Source: Cladophialophora immunda | Lineage: Eukaryota > Ascomycota > Eurotiomycetes > Chaetothyriales > Herpotrichiellaceae | Direction of reading: 5' to 3' | DNA length: 64,000 bases | Assembly: GCF_000835495.1 (NCBI RefSeq) | Contig: NW_015622542.1 | Coordinates: 2,936,485 to 3,000,484 of the forward strand | Part shown: positions 33,546 through 43,818 of the stretch, piece after piece | Position numbering within the stretch: position 1 is the first letter of the stretch | Layout: each line of letters opens with the position of its first letter | Position numbers and translations under genes: made by a program | The notes under the pieces: generated by a model | Told to the model about the DNA's origin: nothing | Databases searched by the model: none | Seen by the model: the letters and a program-made list of their open reading frames with translations, nothing else

Positions 33546-34722
33546 ATGGTAGCACCCACTCGCTCAGACACCCTCAGCGACAGCTGGAGGGATGGTATCT
33601 TCAGTAAGTCCGCTCATGGTTCGCTGCTAATCGGCCGTGGCTGACGACGTGACCGACTCGCACAGACGGCAAAGTCGTCTTCTGCACCGGCGGAGCAGGC
33701 GACATTTGCAGTGGCCAGGTGAGGGCCATGGTCTTCTTGGGGGCGGACGCTTGCATCATCGGTCGCAACGTCCAAAAGACGGAGAGCATGGCCAAGAATC
33801 TGGCGGCGTCCCGGCCAGGTGCTCAAGTGCTCGGTTACGGGGGTGTCGATGTTCGAGACTACAACAGTCTCCAGAGCGCAGTGGATCGCTGTGTGGCCGC
33901 CTTAGGAGGCATCGACTTCGTCATGTAAGAAAACCCCGATCTCGACCTCCCCGCCACGACTATGTCTCATCCTGTTTGATGCAGTGCCGGCGCGGCGGGA
34001 ACCTTTCTGTCGCCCATTACTTCGCTCTCCCCCGCGGCGTTCAAGGCCGTGGTGGACATTGATCTCGTCGGCTCGTATAACACCCTGAAGGCCACACTGC
34101 CTGCTCTGGAGAAATCGGCATCGAAACATACCCACGACGGAGGCAGAAGTGAGTGTCCCCCGAGCACACCTTTCGACCGATCCCCGGAACTGACTAACAT
34201 TGCCCCAACAGCCCCAGCCTCTGGCACCGGTGGCAGGATCATCTTCATCAGCGCGACTCTTCACTACCGAGGCACGGCGCTGATAACGCATGGCAGCGCC
34301 GCAAAGGCCGGCGTCGACACTCTGTCCTCTTGCACCGCCATCGAATTCGGGCCGCGGGGCATCACGTCCAATATCATCGCACCAGGGCCGATCGCTGCAA
34401 CCGAGGGCACAATGCGGCTGATGCGGTTGAAACGGGGCGAGAATCCCATGAAAGGCATTCCCGCCGGCCGATGGGGGACGGTCAAGGACGTGGCCGACGC
34501 GACCATCTACCTGTTTGCTGACACAGGCAGCTATATGAATGGAACCATCATCGTTGGTAAGTCTCACCAGGCCCCGGTCCTTGTCGAGACTTTGTGACTG
34601 ACCCTTCCCCAGTCGATGGAGGTCACTGGAGAACCCATGGGGCAAACGACAATGCCGACTTTCCCTACCCGAATTTCCTGTTATCGAGGAACATCACCGG
34701 CGTCGGAGATGCCAAATTGTGA
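33546..34722 (+). CDS. Peroxisomal 2,4-dienoyl-CoA reductase-like SDR (Sps19 type)
   Basis: Five exons (33546-33603, 33666-33924, 33985-34148, 34212-34556, 34613-34722) give 311 residues. The Rossmann motif is TGGAGDICSG, with NVQKTESMA as the nucleotide-binding helix region. The run SATLHYRGT..THGSAAKAGVD is characteristic of peroxisomal 2,4-dienoyl-CoA reductases, as opposed to SDRs with a YxxxK active site. The C-terminus AKL is a standard PTS1. The enzyme reduces 2,4-dienoyl-CoA with NADPH, an auxiliary step for unsaturated chains. One intron (34149-34211) falls after a His/Asp/Gly/Arg-rich loop. It shares a 281-bp promoter with the enoyl-CoA hydratase, so the cluster seems equipped for unsaturated substrates. 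Confidence 0.92.
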
Positions 34723-35549
34723 CTTTTCCGGGCGTTGTTGATCTCGGGTAGCTTTCCTCTTGAAAGGGGCATGTCTCAGTGGCGGCCGTTGTGGAGCTAC
34801 GGATGTAGTATTGTACGTTGGCGTTGATTCTCGGATTTGCCACAGGCTCAGAATTCCTTCCACTTTCGCATGACTATTGCGCGGTCGAACATCGACAATG
34901 TGAACGTCGGCTGGGTTGGTGGTTATCGGCGATGTCACGCTGTGGTTGTTACGACGTCGCTTCGACATAGAACAGGTCAGACAAGCCGTTGGCGGGCGCA
35001 CACAATGTTGCTCTACCGCAGGACAAACGATCCTAGTCCATTCGGCGGTTCGCTGGGCATGATCGACTGAGGAACGATTGTCAGCTATCTTAGTTCACAC
35101 AATAAAGCATCTTCTTCTCAGTTCATTCACGACAAGATCCACCAGTCTAATGCACCTTTTCAGGTTCTATGTTGGCTGTGATCTATTCATTCATCGCCAG
35201 AGAACATCACTTTTCCAGCTCACACTCGCCCATGTGCTCCAGATATACACAACAGTCAGAATCATTCTTGCATCATAATTCGAAGATCAGCATATTGGCT
35301 TCCAACACCGGCCACCATCTTGTCTCGTCGATCTTGAATTTTCCCTTGAGTGGTGTTGATGTGCTCAAGTTACCAACCAGTTTATTCCACATATATGCTT
35401 ACATAGTCCAAGCATCACGGCATCCATCCCCGCAACTTGGTAAAAGCATACAACTCTTTTGCTGGTCGGTTAATGTTAGGTCTTTGTTGCGAGAGTTATG
35501 CTTACACAACCTCCGCACCATCGACCTAGTCTTTGTTGGTCCCCGATAC

Positions 35550-35917
35550 AGATATCACAGTATTCGCTTCGTCATGATAGCCTCCCGGCCCTGCAGTCTT
35601 CCTCCTTTCGCGACAGAACCTGTGTCCCAGGTCACTGCAAGGCCAGTTTCTATGCCGCATTGGTCATTGATCCTGAGATGGTCAGAGAGACGCTCACTAC
35701 CGGGAGGACAGGCTGCGGGCACACCATCGAGAAAGCGACTTCCACGCACTCCGGTTGAGACCGTCAGGTATATTCGCATCGAAGGGACACCAAGTTCGTA
35801 AATGGAGGCAGTGTGCCAGGAGCCGATGCCAGAGAGCAGAGCAGTCTTTTCAGCAGCGGTAAGCTTGGTGAGGACATCCTCAATGTCGACAGTAGTCTAG
35901 GCAGTCATAGAACCCAT
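35550..35917 (-). pseudogene. Relic of a GH3 beta-glucosidase (5' end only)
   Basis: On the minus strand an ATG at 35917 is followed by an in-frame TAG six codons on, then VDIEDVLTKLTAAEKTALL and SGIGSWHT..LGVPSMR, typical of the N-terminus of GH3 beta-glucosidases. The expected DGPNGVRG catalytic-domain motif is broken: DG.N is readable only in a shifted frame, and GVRGSRF and DGVPAACPPG return in the first frame, implying two compensating indels. TGLAVTWDT follows after an unrelated insert. The remaining several hundred residues are absent. It is a decayed, truncated copy. Confidence 0.65.
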
Positions 35918-36186
35918 GACGGGCAAGTGCACGGGCTCAAGATTGGCAGGTCAAAATAGATCGAAATGGGGACTCAAACGGGAAACGGTTGCACCAGATA
36001 CAGTCAGAGAGTAAGAGTTCTACAGCAGGGATCTGCTGCAGCAAATACGTCAAGAATCGGTGTTGAGTCAATGAATGAATTGTAAGGTCAAAGGGTAAAA
36101 GGCGGAGCAGTGAGAAAGTCCACACTGACGGAGAACGACATGTACGGCCAGTGCCTGCTGCTCCAGCTACTTGTGGCAAGACAATT

Positions 36187-36402
36187 CCATGGCGTCGCGA
36201 CCTTAGGCCCAAATTCTGGATTCTGGCCCAGCAAACCTATGATTAGGTCCTTCAAACTCGTGTTCAACCCCTCCGCTCTCTTGTCCTGGTGAACTTCGTG
36301 ATATGGTGGGCCATATATCATAGGCGGACAGAACGTTACCAAATCCCAGGTAATCTCGCCCTTGGCTTTAGCTTCTTTCCACATTTCCCAGGTTACGCTT
36401 TC
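36187..36402 (-). pseudogene. Relic of an NAD-dependent epimerase / dihydroflavonol-reductase-like gene
   Basis: Minus-strand frame with ITWDLVTFCPPMIYGPPYHE, LNTSLKDLIIGLLGQNPEF and a preceding AW-like helix (EMWKEAKAKG). It matches the middle of the extended-SDR family (the CPPMIYGP segment). Neither the N-terminal glycine-rich motif nor the YxxxK part is present nearby in a usable frame, so only a fragment remains. Confidence 0.5.
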
Positions 36403-36989
36403 CTTGATACCAACTAGATTCTACTCTGTGGTCGCCAATGATTGAGGAATTGCATTCCTCGCAATGCTGCGGAGTTTGGTAAAGGGAGAGATGGGTAGAG
36501 CTGCCGCATCGATGACGGAATGCCTGGTTGTTTCTACCTTGGAATCGCTGGATTTTACCACTCCGGTATTGCACATGTCAGAGCTGCCGAGCTGCCTTGT
36601 TACTCACGTACTGAGATCGTATTCCCACCGGCCGTATCTCGTCCACTTCACTTCTGACTGTCCCGGGGTGAAGATGACCCTAGTAGACTCGAGGATATGA
36701 CCCACAGCACCAAGATCATCGGATGCGGTTGCGTATGCTGCCTAGTCTGTATCCTAGTGGATCGATGTGGTATAGCCTCCATGCGCGGCAAGCTATGGGG
36801 CCCTCACACACCTATCCCTGGATAGCGATTCATCGGCGATAAAAGGCTCTCGTGGATCCACTTGTTGATAGTTTTCGGCGATAATGCACCAGCCTTTCTA
36901 GGCTGACGTCCGGGCCCTTTGATACTTCTCCACGATCTTGCGGAATTTGGGAGCTTGATCGACATGGTCGAGCTCTGCTTTTCCCCGGG

Positions 36990-37080
36990 TATAAAGGGAA
37001 CGAAGGTGAATCGCCGTTGAAATCTTTTGTTTCTTCATAATGCTACTTCATAGTGCTACTTCATAGTGCTACTCATATAG
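36990..37080 (+). promoter_or_regulatory. TATA box and 13-bp tandem repeat before the alpha/beta hydrolase
   Basis: TATAAAG at 36990-36996 lies 163 bases before the ATG at 37159. Two perfect copies and one diverged copy of TGCTACTTCATAG follow at 37041-37080, perhaps in the 5' leader. Confidence 0.4.
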
Positions 37081-37158
37081 CAATACAGTAGAGCAGGCAC
37101 CAGTTCAATTTCTCGCAACTGCGTCTCATCTGACCTATTCATTATTGGACCCCGCAAT

Positions 37159-38142
37159 ATGCCGGCTCACGGGAACTACACGACAGAGAATGTCCGCTAT
37201 CCGTCCCATGGCGAGACCATTGCTGGGGTTCTCTTCCGACCCATCGGCGTCGCCAAGCCTCCGGGCATCGTCCTTACCGGGCCCTATTCGTTCGTCAAAG
37301 AGCAGGCGCCGACGCAGTACGGCACGCGTCTGGCCGACGAGGGCTACGCGGCGCTGATCTTTGACCCACGCACGGTGGGCGAGAGCACGGGAATGCCGCG
37401 GCGGCTCGAGAACCCGAAGATGAAAAACGAGGACGCCGTCGCGGGGCTCGACTATCTCGTCTCGCGCGGCGACGTCGACGCATCCCGACTCTTCCTCGTC
37501 GGCATCTGTCAAGGCGGGCCCGAGAGCCTGGACATTGCCTCGTACGACAAGCGGGTCAAGGCCGCGGCATCCGTCTCAGGTTATTTCCGTGACCACGAGA
37601 CGGACATTTACATGATCTGCGCAGGTTGTGTGGCCTGGGAACCGGGCGTCGACATTGGCTCGCTCAAGATGCCCTCGCCGGAGCAAGGGGAGGCGCTGTT
37701 GAAGGCGCGTCTCGAACGCGCCCGCAAAGCTCGCGAGGTGTACGACTCCACCGGCGAAGTCGTGTATCAACCCCTAGTCGACCCGGAGGCCGCCGATCCA
37801 AACACCGGATCCCTGGCAGGTCTCCCGGGCCCGGTGGTATGGGCGTGGTACGGACCGTGGACCTTGAAGGGATTCGAGAACCGTTACGCCGTCATGAGCG
37901 ACCTGGATCACTTCTCCTACACCACCGTCCCAGGCGTGGCGAAGCTCGATAAGCCGGCCTTGATCATCCACGGAGACAATTGTATGAATTCGGCCGCGGC
38001 CAAGAGACACTTCGAATCCATTCCGGCCGCAAAGAAAAAACTCATTTGGCACAACGATGTCTCTCACTTTGAGAATTACGATAAGCCTGATGCGGTCGAC
38101 AGAAATGTGGGCGATATTGCGAAGTTTTTTGCCGGGGTGTAA
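37159..38142 (+). CDS. Alpha/beta hydrolase with a cysteine nucleophile (dienelactone-hydrolase-like)
   Basis: Single exon, 327 residues. The nucleophile elbow reads GICQGG (near residue 115), with Cys where most esterases have Ser; dienelactone hydrolases also use Cys. A core strand pattern PGIVLTGPYSF and the acid/His region LIIHGDN..SHFENYD complete an alpha/beta hydrolase fold, with an inserted helical lid (about 165-215) rich in Arg/Lys/Glu. There is no secretion signal and no PTS1 (ends FFAGV). A role in opening a lactone or cleaving an ester or C-C bond fits the cluster, but the substrate is unknown. The promoter has a clear TATA box. It is convergent with the Zn2Cys6 gene at 38244. 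Confidence 0.85.
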   Translation: MPAHGNYTTENVRYPSHGETIAGVLFRPIGVAKPPGIVLTGPYSFVKEQAPTQYGTRLADEGYAALIFDPRTVGESTGMPRRLENPKMKNEDAVAGLDYLVSRGDVDASRLFLVGICQGGPESLDIASYDKRVKAAASVSGYFRDHETDIYMICAGCVAWEPGVDIGSLKMPSPEQGEALLKARLERARKAREVYDSTGEVVYQPLVDPEAADPNTGSLAGLPGPVVWAWYGPWTLKGFENRYAVMSDLDHFSYTTVPGVAKLDKPALIIHGDNCMNSAAAKRHFESIPAAKKKLIWHNDVSHFENYDKPDAVDRNVGDIAKFFAGV

Positions 38143-38243
38143 AGGGGGTGCGGTGGTGGAGAGCAGAAGGTATGCAGATTTTGAATCCAAAGTACACAAA
38201 ATTAGGGGATATATGTAGTATCATGAACGTCCTCTGCATTTTC

Positions 38244-40536
38244 TCACGATAGACTGAAGTTGCTCATGAAGCTCCAGAAACTGTTGTCTGGGTAACGACC
38301 GTCGAATGCTAGGTCCCCTACGAAAAGGTCGGGGGCCTGCCAGGCGTCCTGTATGTCCGGTGCAGAAATGTCTTGATAGAATAGATCGTGGACTGGCTGC
38401 GGAGGCAAAAGAGTCTCAACGTCAAAATGGGGAGGGTCCAGCGTCCTCCACTCCATTTGCGGGCAACTCGGTGACAAGAATTCAGCGTCGGCGTTGCCCA
38501 CTGGCAAACCTGGGTTCAGACCTGTGGTCCCAGTGGCCGAACCTTCTGTCACGCCCTCGCTTGTGTGACTCGAGTGCTGAAGAGCGTGTCCGCCAGCTTT
38601 CTCCAAGTGGGAGAACAGCTTCTTCACAACGCCGTATGCCGCCCGAGCCATGGCACTGTGTTCGCCGATCTTGCTGAGCATGTCCATACCCCAGCGCAGA
38701 TTTTGGACCATTTCCGAGAGCATGTCGAGGTTCTCATTCGGAAAGAGCACAATCGTGGCCAGTGAAATGACCATTGCGTCAAACAATGGGTAGACCATGT
38801 TGAATGAGATGTTCTGCTGCGGTGCTGACAGCTGAAACAATCGCCTCTGGACTGTGACGATCTTGAGCGCCGCCGCGAGTGCCTCGGTCCGACTTTCAGC
38901 CACGCTGAATATGTAAGGTCGATGCAGCGAGAGCAAGACAAAATAAATCCCGCTCGTCAATGCCAGGCGTGCCGCCGGGAGCCAGTGGCACCCTGTTAAT
39001 TCTTCAAAGTGGACATCCGGGTCTTCATCTCGACACCAAAGTGGGATACGGTCCATGTTCTCCACGATCGTGGCGTGCGTCTCTCGAACCATGTTGTAGT
39101 CTTCTGTCCGTGCTCCACGGCTCTCAAGGCGATGGACTTGTGGAAAATATCGGTACGCAACGTCGTAACCAACACGAATCACACTGGATGGAGTGGGAGG
39201 GTCGTGGCCCGTTCTCTTTCTCGGCGGTGTTCCACTCTCTCTGCGTGCCAGGTCGTCCGGAAGAGAAAGCTTGTTTCCCGCGGCCATCATGGTCGTGATA
39301 GGTCTCCCTAGCACGACAGCCATGTGAATATCCCAGTTATGCAGCACAAACCAGATCCTGCGCCTCATCTCCTTATCCCACTGAGCGTCAATGCTTGCCG
39401 ACGAGTCTGGTGAGGCCAGTTCTGCATGGAGCCCGATTTCCTGCGCGTCCCGAATGGCGGTGCCGAGAACATGCCATGCCTCGATGACATTTCCGGTATT
39501 TTTCAACAAGGATGCCCGCAGGAGCCCTGACTGTACCGCCACAAAGGTCACTTCCCCCTTTCCCATCGTTTCCAGGGCTGAGAAGCCAGCTTCGGAGAAG
39601 TCACATGCCAAATCGACGAATGTCATCTCCGATGCGTATTTCAGGGATTCAAGACGTGAGAAAGTTCCGTCGGCCACCGGTTGATGGATCAACGCATGGG
39701 CCATAACCTGGAAAAGAAGGGAAGGAAATGCACGGACGTCAGCGGGCAGGACACTCATCGCATTGCTATGAGCCGAGTAAGGGATGCGAATCCACGTCTC
39801 GAGCTGCTGACGAAAGGTGATCTCGTCGATCACGTCGTAGTGCCAATTGATCTCCGAGAAAAACTGCTGCACGAGGATGTCGATATGCTCCTTTGGTGGT
39901 AACTGACGGATCAGGGATTGATATTTGTGGTCCAGCGCTCTTTGCTTGCTATTCAAGGTGGACAGAGGGCTCGAAGTGGATGAAGAGGTGGCCCCCACCT
40001 TTTTGACCAAGCTGAAGGTATTGTGTTCACTGTGAGTGGAATAACCCAAAATGCTGACCAGGTCCATATGGTCTTGCGGGGATAACGGATTCGTCTCTGG
40101 CAGTGACGACGAATACGACGTCGTGGAAGATTCGATCCTGCTCTCACCAGAGCTGGCCATACCTGCATCTGTGGCGCGGCGTTGGCCATATTGGTTGTCG
40201 TTACTTTCGTAACGGCATAGCTCCTGTGGTCCCTACATCAGAGTACACCGTAGACATCGTACCAGGAGCCCTACCGGCTTCCCCCGACCCGTGCAGTGCT
40301 GACACGGTCGGAGACGGTCACACTAGATTTGACAATCAACGTCCGTCCCGCCAACATCACCGTTGAGTGGCGTTTTGTGAAAGTGGGTGGCCGAGGAATT
40401 CTGAAATGTACGGCTTCCGCTCGACACTGACCTTTTGTTTGCGACGATGGCACTCAATGCAGGATCTCAGAATCCGGTGTCTCTTTCGGTAACAGCGCTG
40501 GTTATTCCCGACTGGTGTCTGTTCCAAGGAGTTCAT
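38244..40536 (-). CDS. Zn2Cys6 transcription factor
   Basis: Three exons (40536-40432, 40322-40275, 40223-38244; introns 109 and 51 nt) give 710 residues. The zinc cluster is split over all three exons: C26, C29, C36, C42, C45, C54 (CIECHRRKQKC..PCQHC..C). Without the 48-nt middle exon the cluster would be lost. The fungal-specific factor domain follows, with FFSEINWHYDVIDEITF and MRRRIWFVLHNWDIHMAVVLGRP. It probably regulates the adjacent hydrolase or the cluster as a whole (inference). The upstream in-frame GTG at 40548 is not used; ATG at 40536 is the first standard start. Confidence 0.9.
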
Positions 40537-41375
40537 GAGGTGCAACACAGGGTAATCCCGAAGAACGACTGGTCACAACCGGAGCAGGGGAAACGGCCTC
40601 AATGGCTCAAAACGGGACTCAATGTCCCAAGCACTTGTCTCAGCTCTGATCTGAGGATAGAAGAGAGACGCAGGATTGGACGGTGTTATCGACACTCGCA
40701 CTCCCTGCCAAGACGCTAGTTCGTCATGTGACAATCACGTGATAAACCAAGAAGCCTTGGCTAACTTCGGGTCACCTTCCTTGGACGGGAAGACTAGGGA
40801 TTTAGTGTGTAGTACGGAGACCTCTTAGCATCACGTCATCCAAGGCCCCAGATAGCTCGCCTTCCAGGCCACCGTAGACCTAATCAGGAACCCAGGAACC
40901 CCTAGTCCCCATCCGCTTTACAGGTGTGATATTGTGCGACCGGGTTTTGTTGCATCACTCAACCACAACATTGCAGATGAAGATAGGTCCTGAACGGCTC
41001 GACTCAGCGATCACGGAGAAGATAACTCACGGTGCGATCGAGCTGCATGGGCCAGAGAGAGCAGAAGACCAATATACAGTCCTGCCACGAGGTGCGAGCA
41101 AGCTCTGCGCCTCGTGGACGACACAAAGGCCCGATCCGACCGTCTCCTCTCCAGCCACTCCATTCAGTCCCGATCAGATAGATAGATCTACAACTTTCCC
41201 CAGCTCGAGCCAACCGAGGGCGTTGTAGAGATTCATTGCTACAGCCCTTCTTCGTGAGAGGCCGACGGTGATTCCTCCAGTCAGAGAAACGAGAGTCGAT
41301 ATTTAAACACAAGAATGTAACAGGTGTGTACGGCGATCAACTGAATCGCCGACTGTTCTTTGCTCTGTATCAGCT
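40537..41375. other. Intergenic region upstream of the Zn2Cys6 gene
   Basis: Promoter space. A CACGTG lies near 40735. No gene recognised. Confidence 0.4.
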
Positions 41376-41774
41376 CTATCTCTCTTCCATGTTCAAGCTG
41401 AAAGGTGTAACGAAGCAAGGCCTGCGGGTTTCTGCCACTGGCAGCTTGGCATACGAAAGCCTCCATCGTCCTAAAACCGGCCACATGGCTGGCTTAAATA
41501 CAAAAAGTACTTTTGCCCCTTTATCTTTAGCCGGAACCCAGCTGCAAAGGCGCTGGAGCGCCTCCTCAGGGTGGTCCGTGACACCAAAACGCCCCTTCAT
41601 ATCATCACCATCCTCCCAAACTGTGGCATCCCACGCAGTCAGAATGTATGGCGCGCTCGGAGCAGAAGTGGCAGAGGCAGGAAAGTCCAAGTCACATCCG
41701 ACCCATGTTGTCATGTGTTTCATTTCATTGCTCATCTTGCACTCCGTACCCGCTGTGCTCGGTTTCGGTTTCAT
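41376..41774 (-). CDS. Possible small protein of unknown function
   Basis: Uninterrupted 132-codon frame from ATG 41774. The middle looks protein-like rather than random: TAWDATVWEDGDDMKGRF, HPEEALQRLCSWVPAKDKG and VLFVFKP. I do not recognise a family. There are no membrane segments or signal peptide. It lies 256 bases past the stop of eIF3h on the same strand, so it could also be part of that gene's 3' region. The opposite-strand frame over the same span is less convincing. Confidence 0.35.
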   Translation of the reverse strand: MKPKPSTAGTECKMSNEMKHMTTWVGCDLDFPASATSAPSAPYILTAWDATVWEDGDDMKGRFGVTDHPEEALQRLCSWVPAKDKGAKVLFVFKPAMWPVLGRWRLSYAKLPVAETRRPCFVTPFSLNMEER

Positions 41775-42030
41775 TGCGCATCACTTCGCATCGAATTCAT
41801 AGCTTTGATTCGCCTCGTTTCGCCCACCTCGTCACATATTCCAAGCCCGGTCAAGCGGTCAGTCAGCTCGACCTTCCTCGAATTAGTGCGAGTCATGGGC
41901 TCAATCAGTTCTTGGCTCTGCTCACTCTCTTTTCCTCTCCACTTAGCACATGCTGGTGGCTGTTCTTTGCCATCACGAGGAGTTGCAACATATGGCGTTC
42001 GTACTGATGGCATTACGCTCATCTCCCGAC

Positions 42031-43341
42031 TTATTCATTTCGGGGCAGGCTGTTCTCGGTCCCTTCACCAGGCAACAGGTTCCCTCGAACAGCAAACATC
42101 TTCCCTGTGGTCCCTGCAACAAAGCCATCGACTTGTCGGGCATACTGCTCAACCTGGCGACTATTCAACATGCTCTCCAAACGGCTCGGCTCGGTAGGTA
42201 ACTTGAACAATTTCTGCCACTCATCCTCTGGCAGAGGTGGCTGCTTCGACAGTGCTCTCGCCGCGTTCTCCGCCTTGCGCTTCTGCTGCCACTGCTGGAT
42301 CTTAGCCTGCTCGCGGGCCAGAGCGCGGGAATAGTACGAGAAATTGTTGGCTTCAACATGGTGGGTCTCAATGCTGTCAAGAAGGTTGTCGCATGTTTGA
42401 GAGAGGTAGGGGTCAATGGAGATCGAAAGTGACTCGAAGGATGGTGCGAGGGTGTCGTTCTTGACAATGGGGTTATTCTCGATCTCGTCAACAGAGCTGG
42501 GAGGCTTCATGACGCCTGAGGCCAGCATCCGGGGCACTTGGTGGAGGAAGGTCGTGACAAGGTGGGAGTTGTGGACCGAGACAGGGACTTCGACGAGGAT
42601 GTCTGAGTATTTGAGACCGGACTTGAGGAGACTGTTCAGTGGTCGTTAGCATTGAGGCTCTTTCAAAAATTGAGCGAAGCATGGGAGCATTACTTACTTG
42701 TCGGTGGTGAATTTGTTCTCCTTGTATGCAGTCATGAATTGCGGTGACAGTCGGAAGGCGCGAATGCTCAGGATCCCCTGAGAGCTACGACTGACATCAT
42801 GCACCAGTGCCACGGTCTTCTCGTTCAATTCCTTCTGATAGTGGTACTGATTCTCGATGAAATTCGCGTTGACAAAATTTCCCAGGTTTGCGCTCGTGTA
42901 CCACCCCACATTGTTCGCGTCGACATTGACCTCACGCAGCATGCGGATCATCTCGGCTTGGTAGGCGGTATTGGCCTTCGCGCGAGGAGCGGAGGCAGCA
43001 GCGTTGAAGTGTTGCGGTTGGTTGTCGAACTGAGCCTCGGGTGGCAGATCCACAACAGGGAAGGGGAATGTGTTGGTCACCTCGAGGGTGCCAGAATTGT
43101 TATCCATGCCAACAAGGGAGCCGGTTGCGACGGTGGGGAAGCGACTTGCGCAGTGCTTGATCACTTTCATGACGACCTTTTCATCCTGTCAGTCACTTCT
43201 GGGGGCGGAATGAAAAGAAATTGCACTTACCAGCGCCTCGAGCTGGACCGCCTTCACCTGCGTCTCTTTCCTGCATGATTGTCAGTGATCTGGCCAGTAC
43301 TGAAAAGAGCACAAAGGGACGTACTCCTGTACGGACGCCAT
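42031..43341 (-). CDS. Eukaryotic translation initiation factor 3 subunit H
   Basis: Four exons (43341-43325, 43270-43231, 43176-42698, 42631-42031; introns 54, 54 and 66 nt) give 378 residues. The first exon is only 17 nt (MASVQ plus two bases). The MPN domain covers roughly residues 14-150 ([40 protein letters not shown]) and lacks the JAMM metal ligands, as expected for eIF3h. The C-terminal part ([28 protein letters not shown]) is typical of the family. eIF3h is a peripheral subunit of eIF3, which recruits the 40S subunit to mRNA in the cytoplasm. Confidence 0.92.
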
Positions 43342-43818
43342 GGCTGCAGCGGGTTTGATGTAGATTCGTATGGGATGAGTTCTGCCCGACTTCTTTGTGG
43401 GGAGGGACATTTTGGCGGCGGTGATGGTGGGAGAGGAAAGTGAGCCGAGAGTCACGTGGATAATGAGTGTTCATTTCTCTCTGTCGACAGGACGTCTTCT
43501 GGGTGGAAAGTGTTAGTATTTTTGAGTATATCTTGGCACGGGAGCCCCTCGCTAGTGCCAGGAACTACTGCAGCAAGCTAATTACACCAGGTAATGGTTG
43601 ATTGCAACTGCGGACGCCCAAAGCACAATTTCAGCCACGAGGCTGAGCCGCAGCCTTGTCGGAGAACCCTCCTCGGAGCTGGAAGGTGCATGACGTTCTC
43701 TCCAAAAATTATTTGTCCGCCGATTGATGATACTTGGTCGACCACCCAGTTCACCTTTTGTTTTCCTTTCTTTAACGGAGTATATAGACCTCATCCCGTT
43801 GCTGCGCGCGTCTCTTCC
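43342..43818. promoter_or_regulatory. Bidirectional promoter, eIF3h / mitochondrial carrier
   Basis: 477 bases between divergent starts. GTATATAGA at about 43780-43788 lies some 35 bases before the carrier ATG. GTCACGTGG (with CACGTG) near 43455 lies upstream of eIF3h. Confidence 0.4.

Larger units (their letters stand above)
34723..37158. other. Gene-poor stretch inside the cluster, with gene relics
   Basis: 2.4 kb without an intact gene. It holds a GH3 beta-glucosidase relic (about 35550-35917, minus) and an epimerase/reductase relic (about 36187-36402, minus), listed separately. The last 170 bases contain a TATA box and a short tandem repeat before the hydrolase at 37159. Confidence 0.6.
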
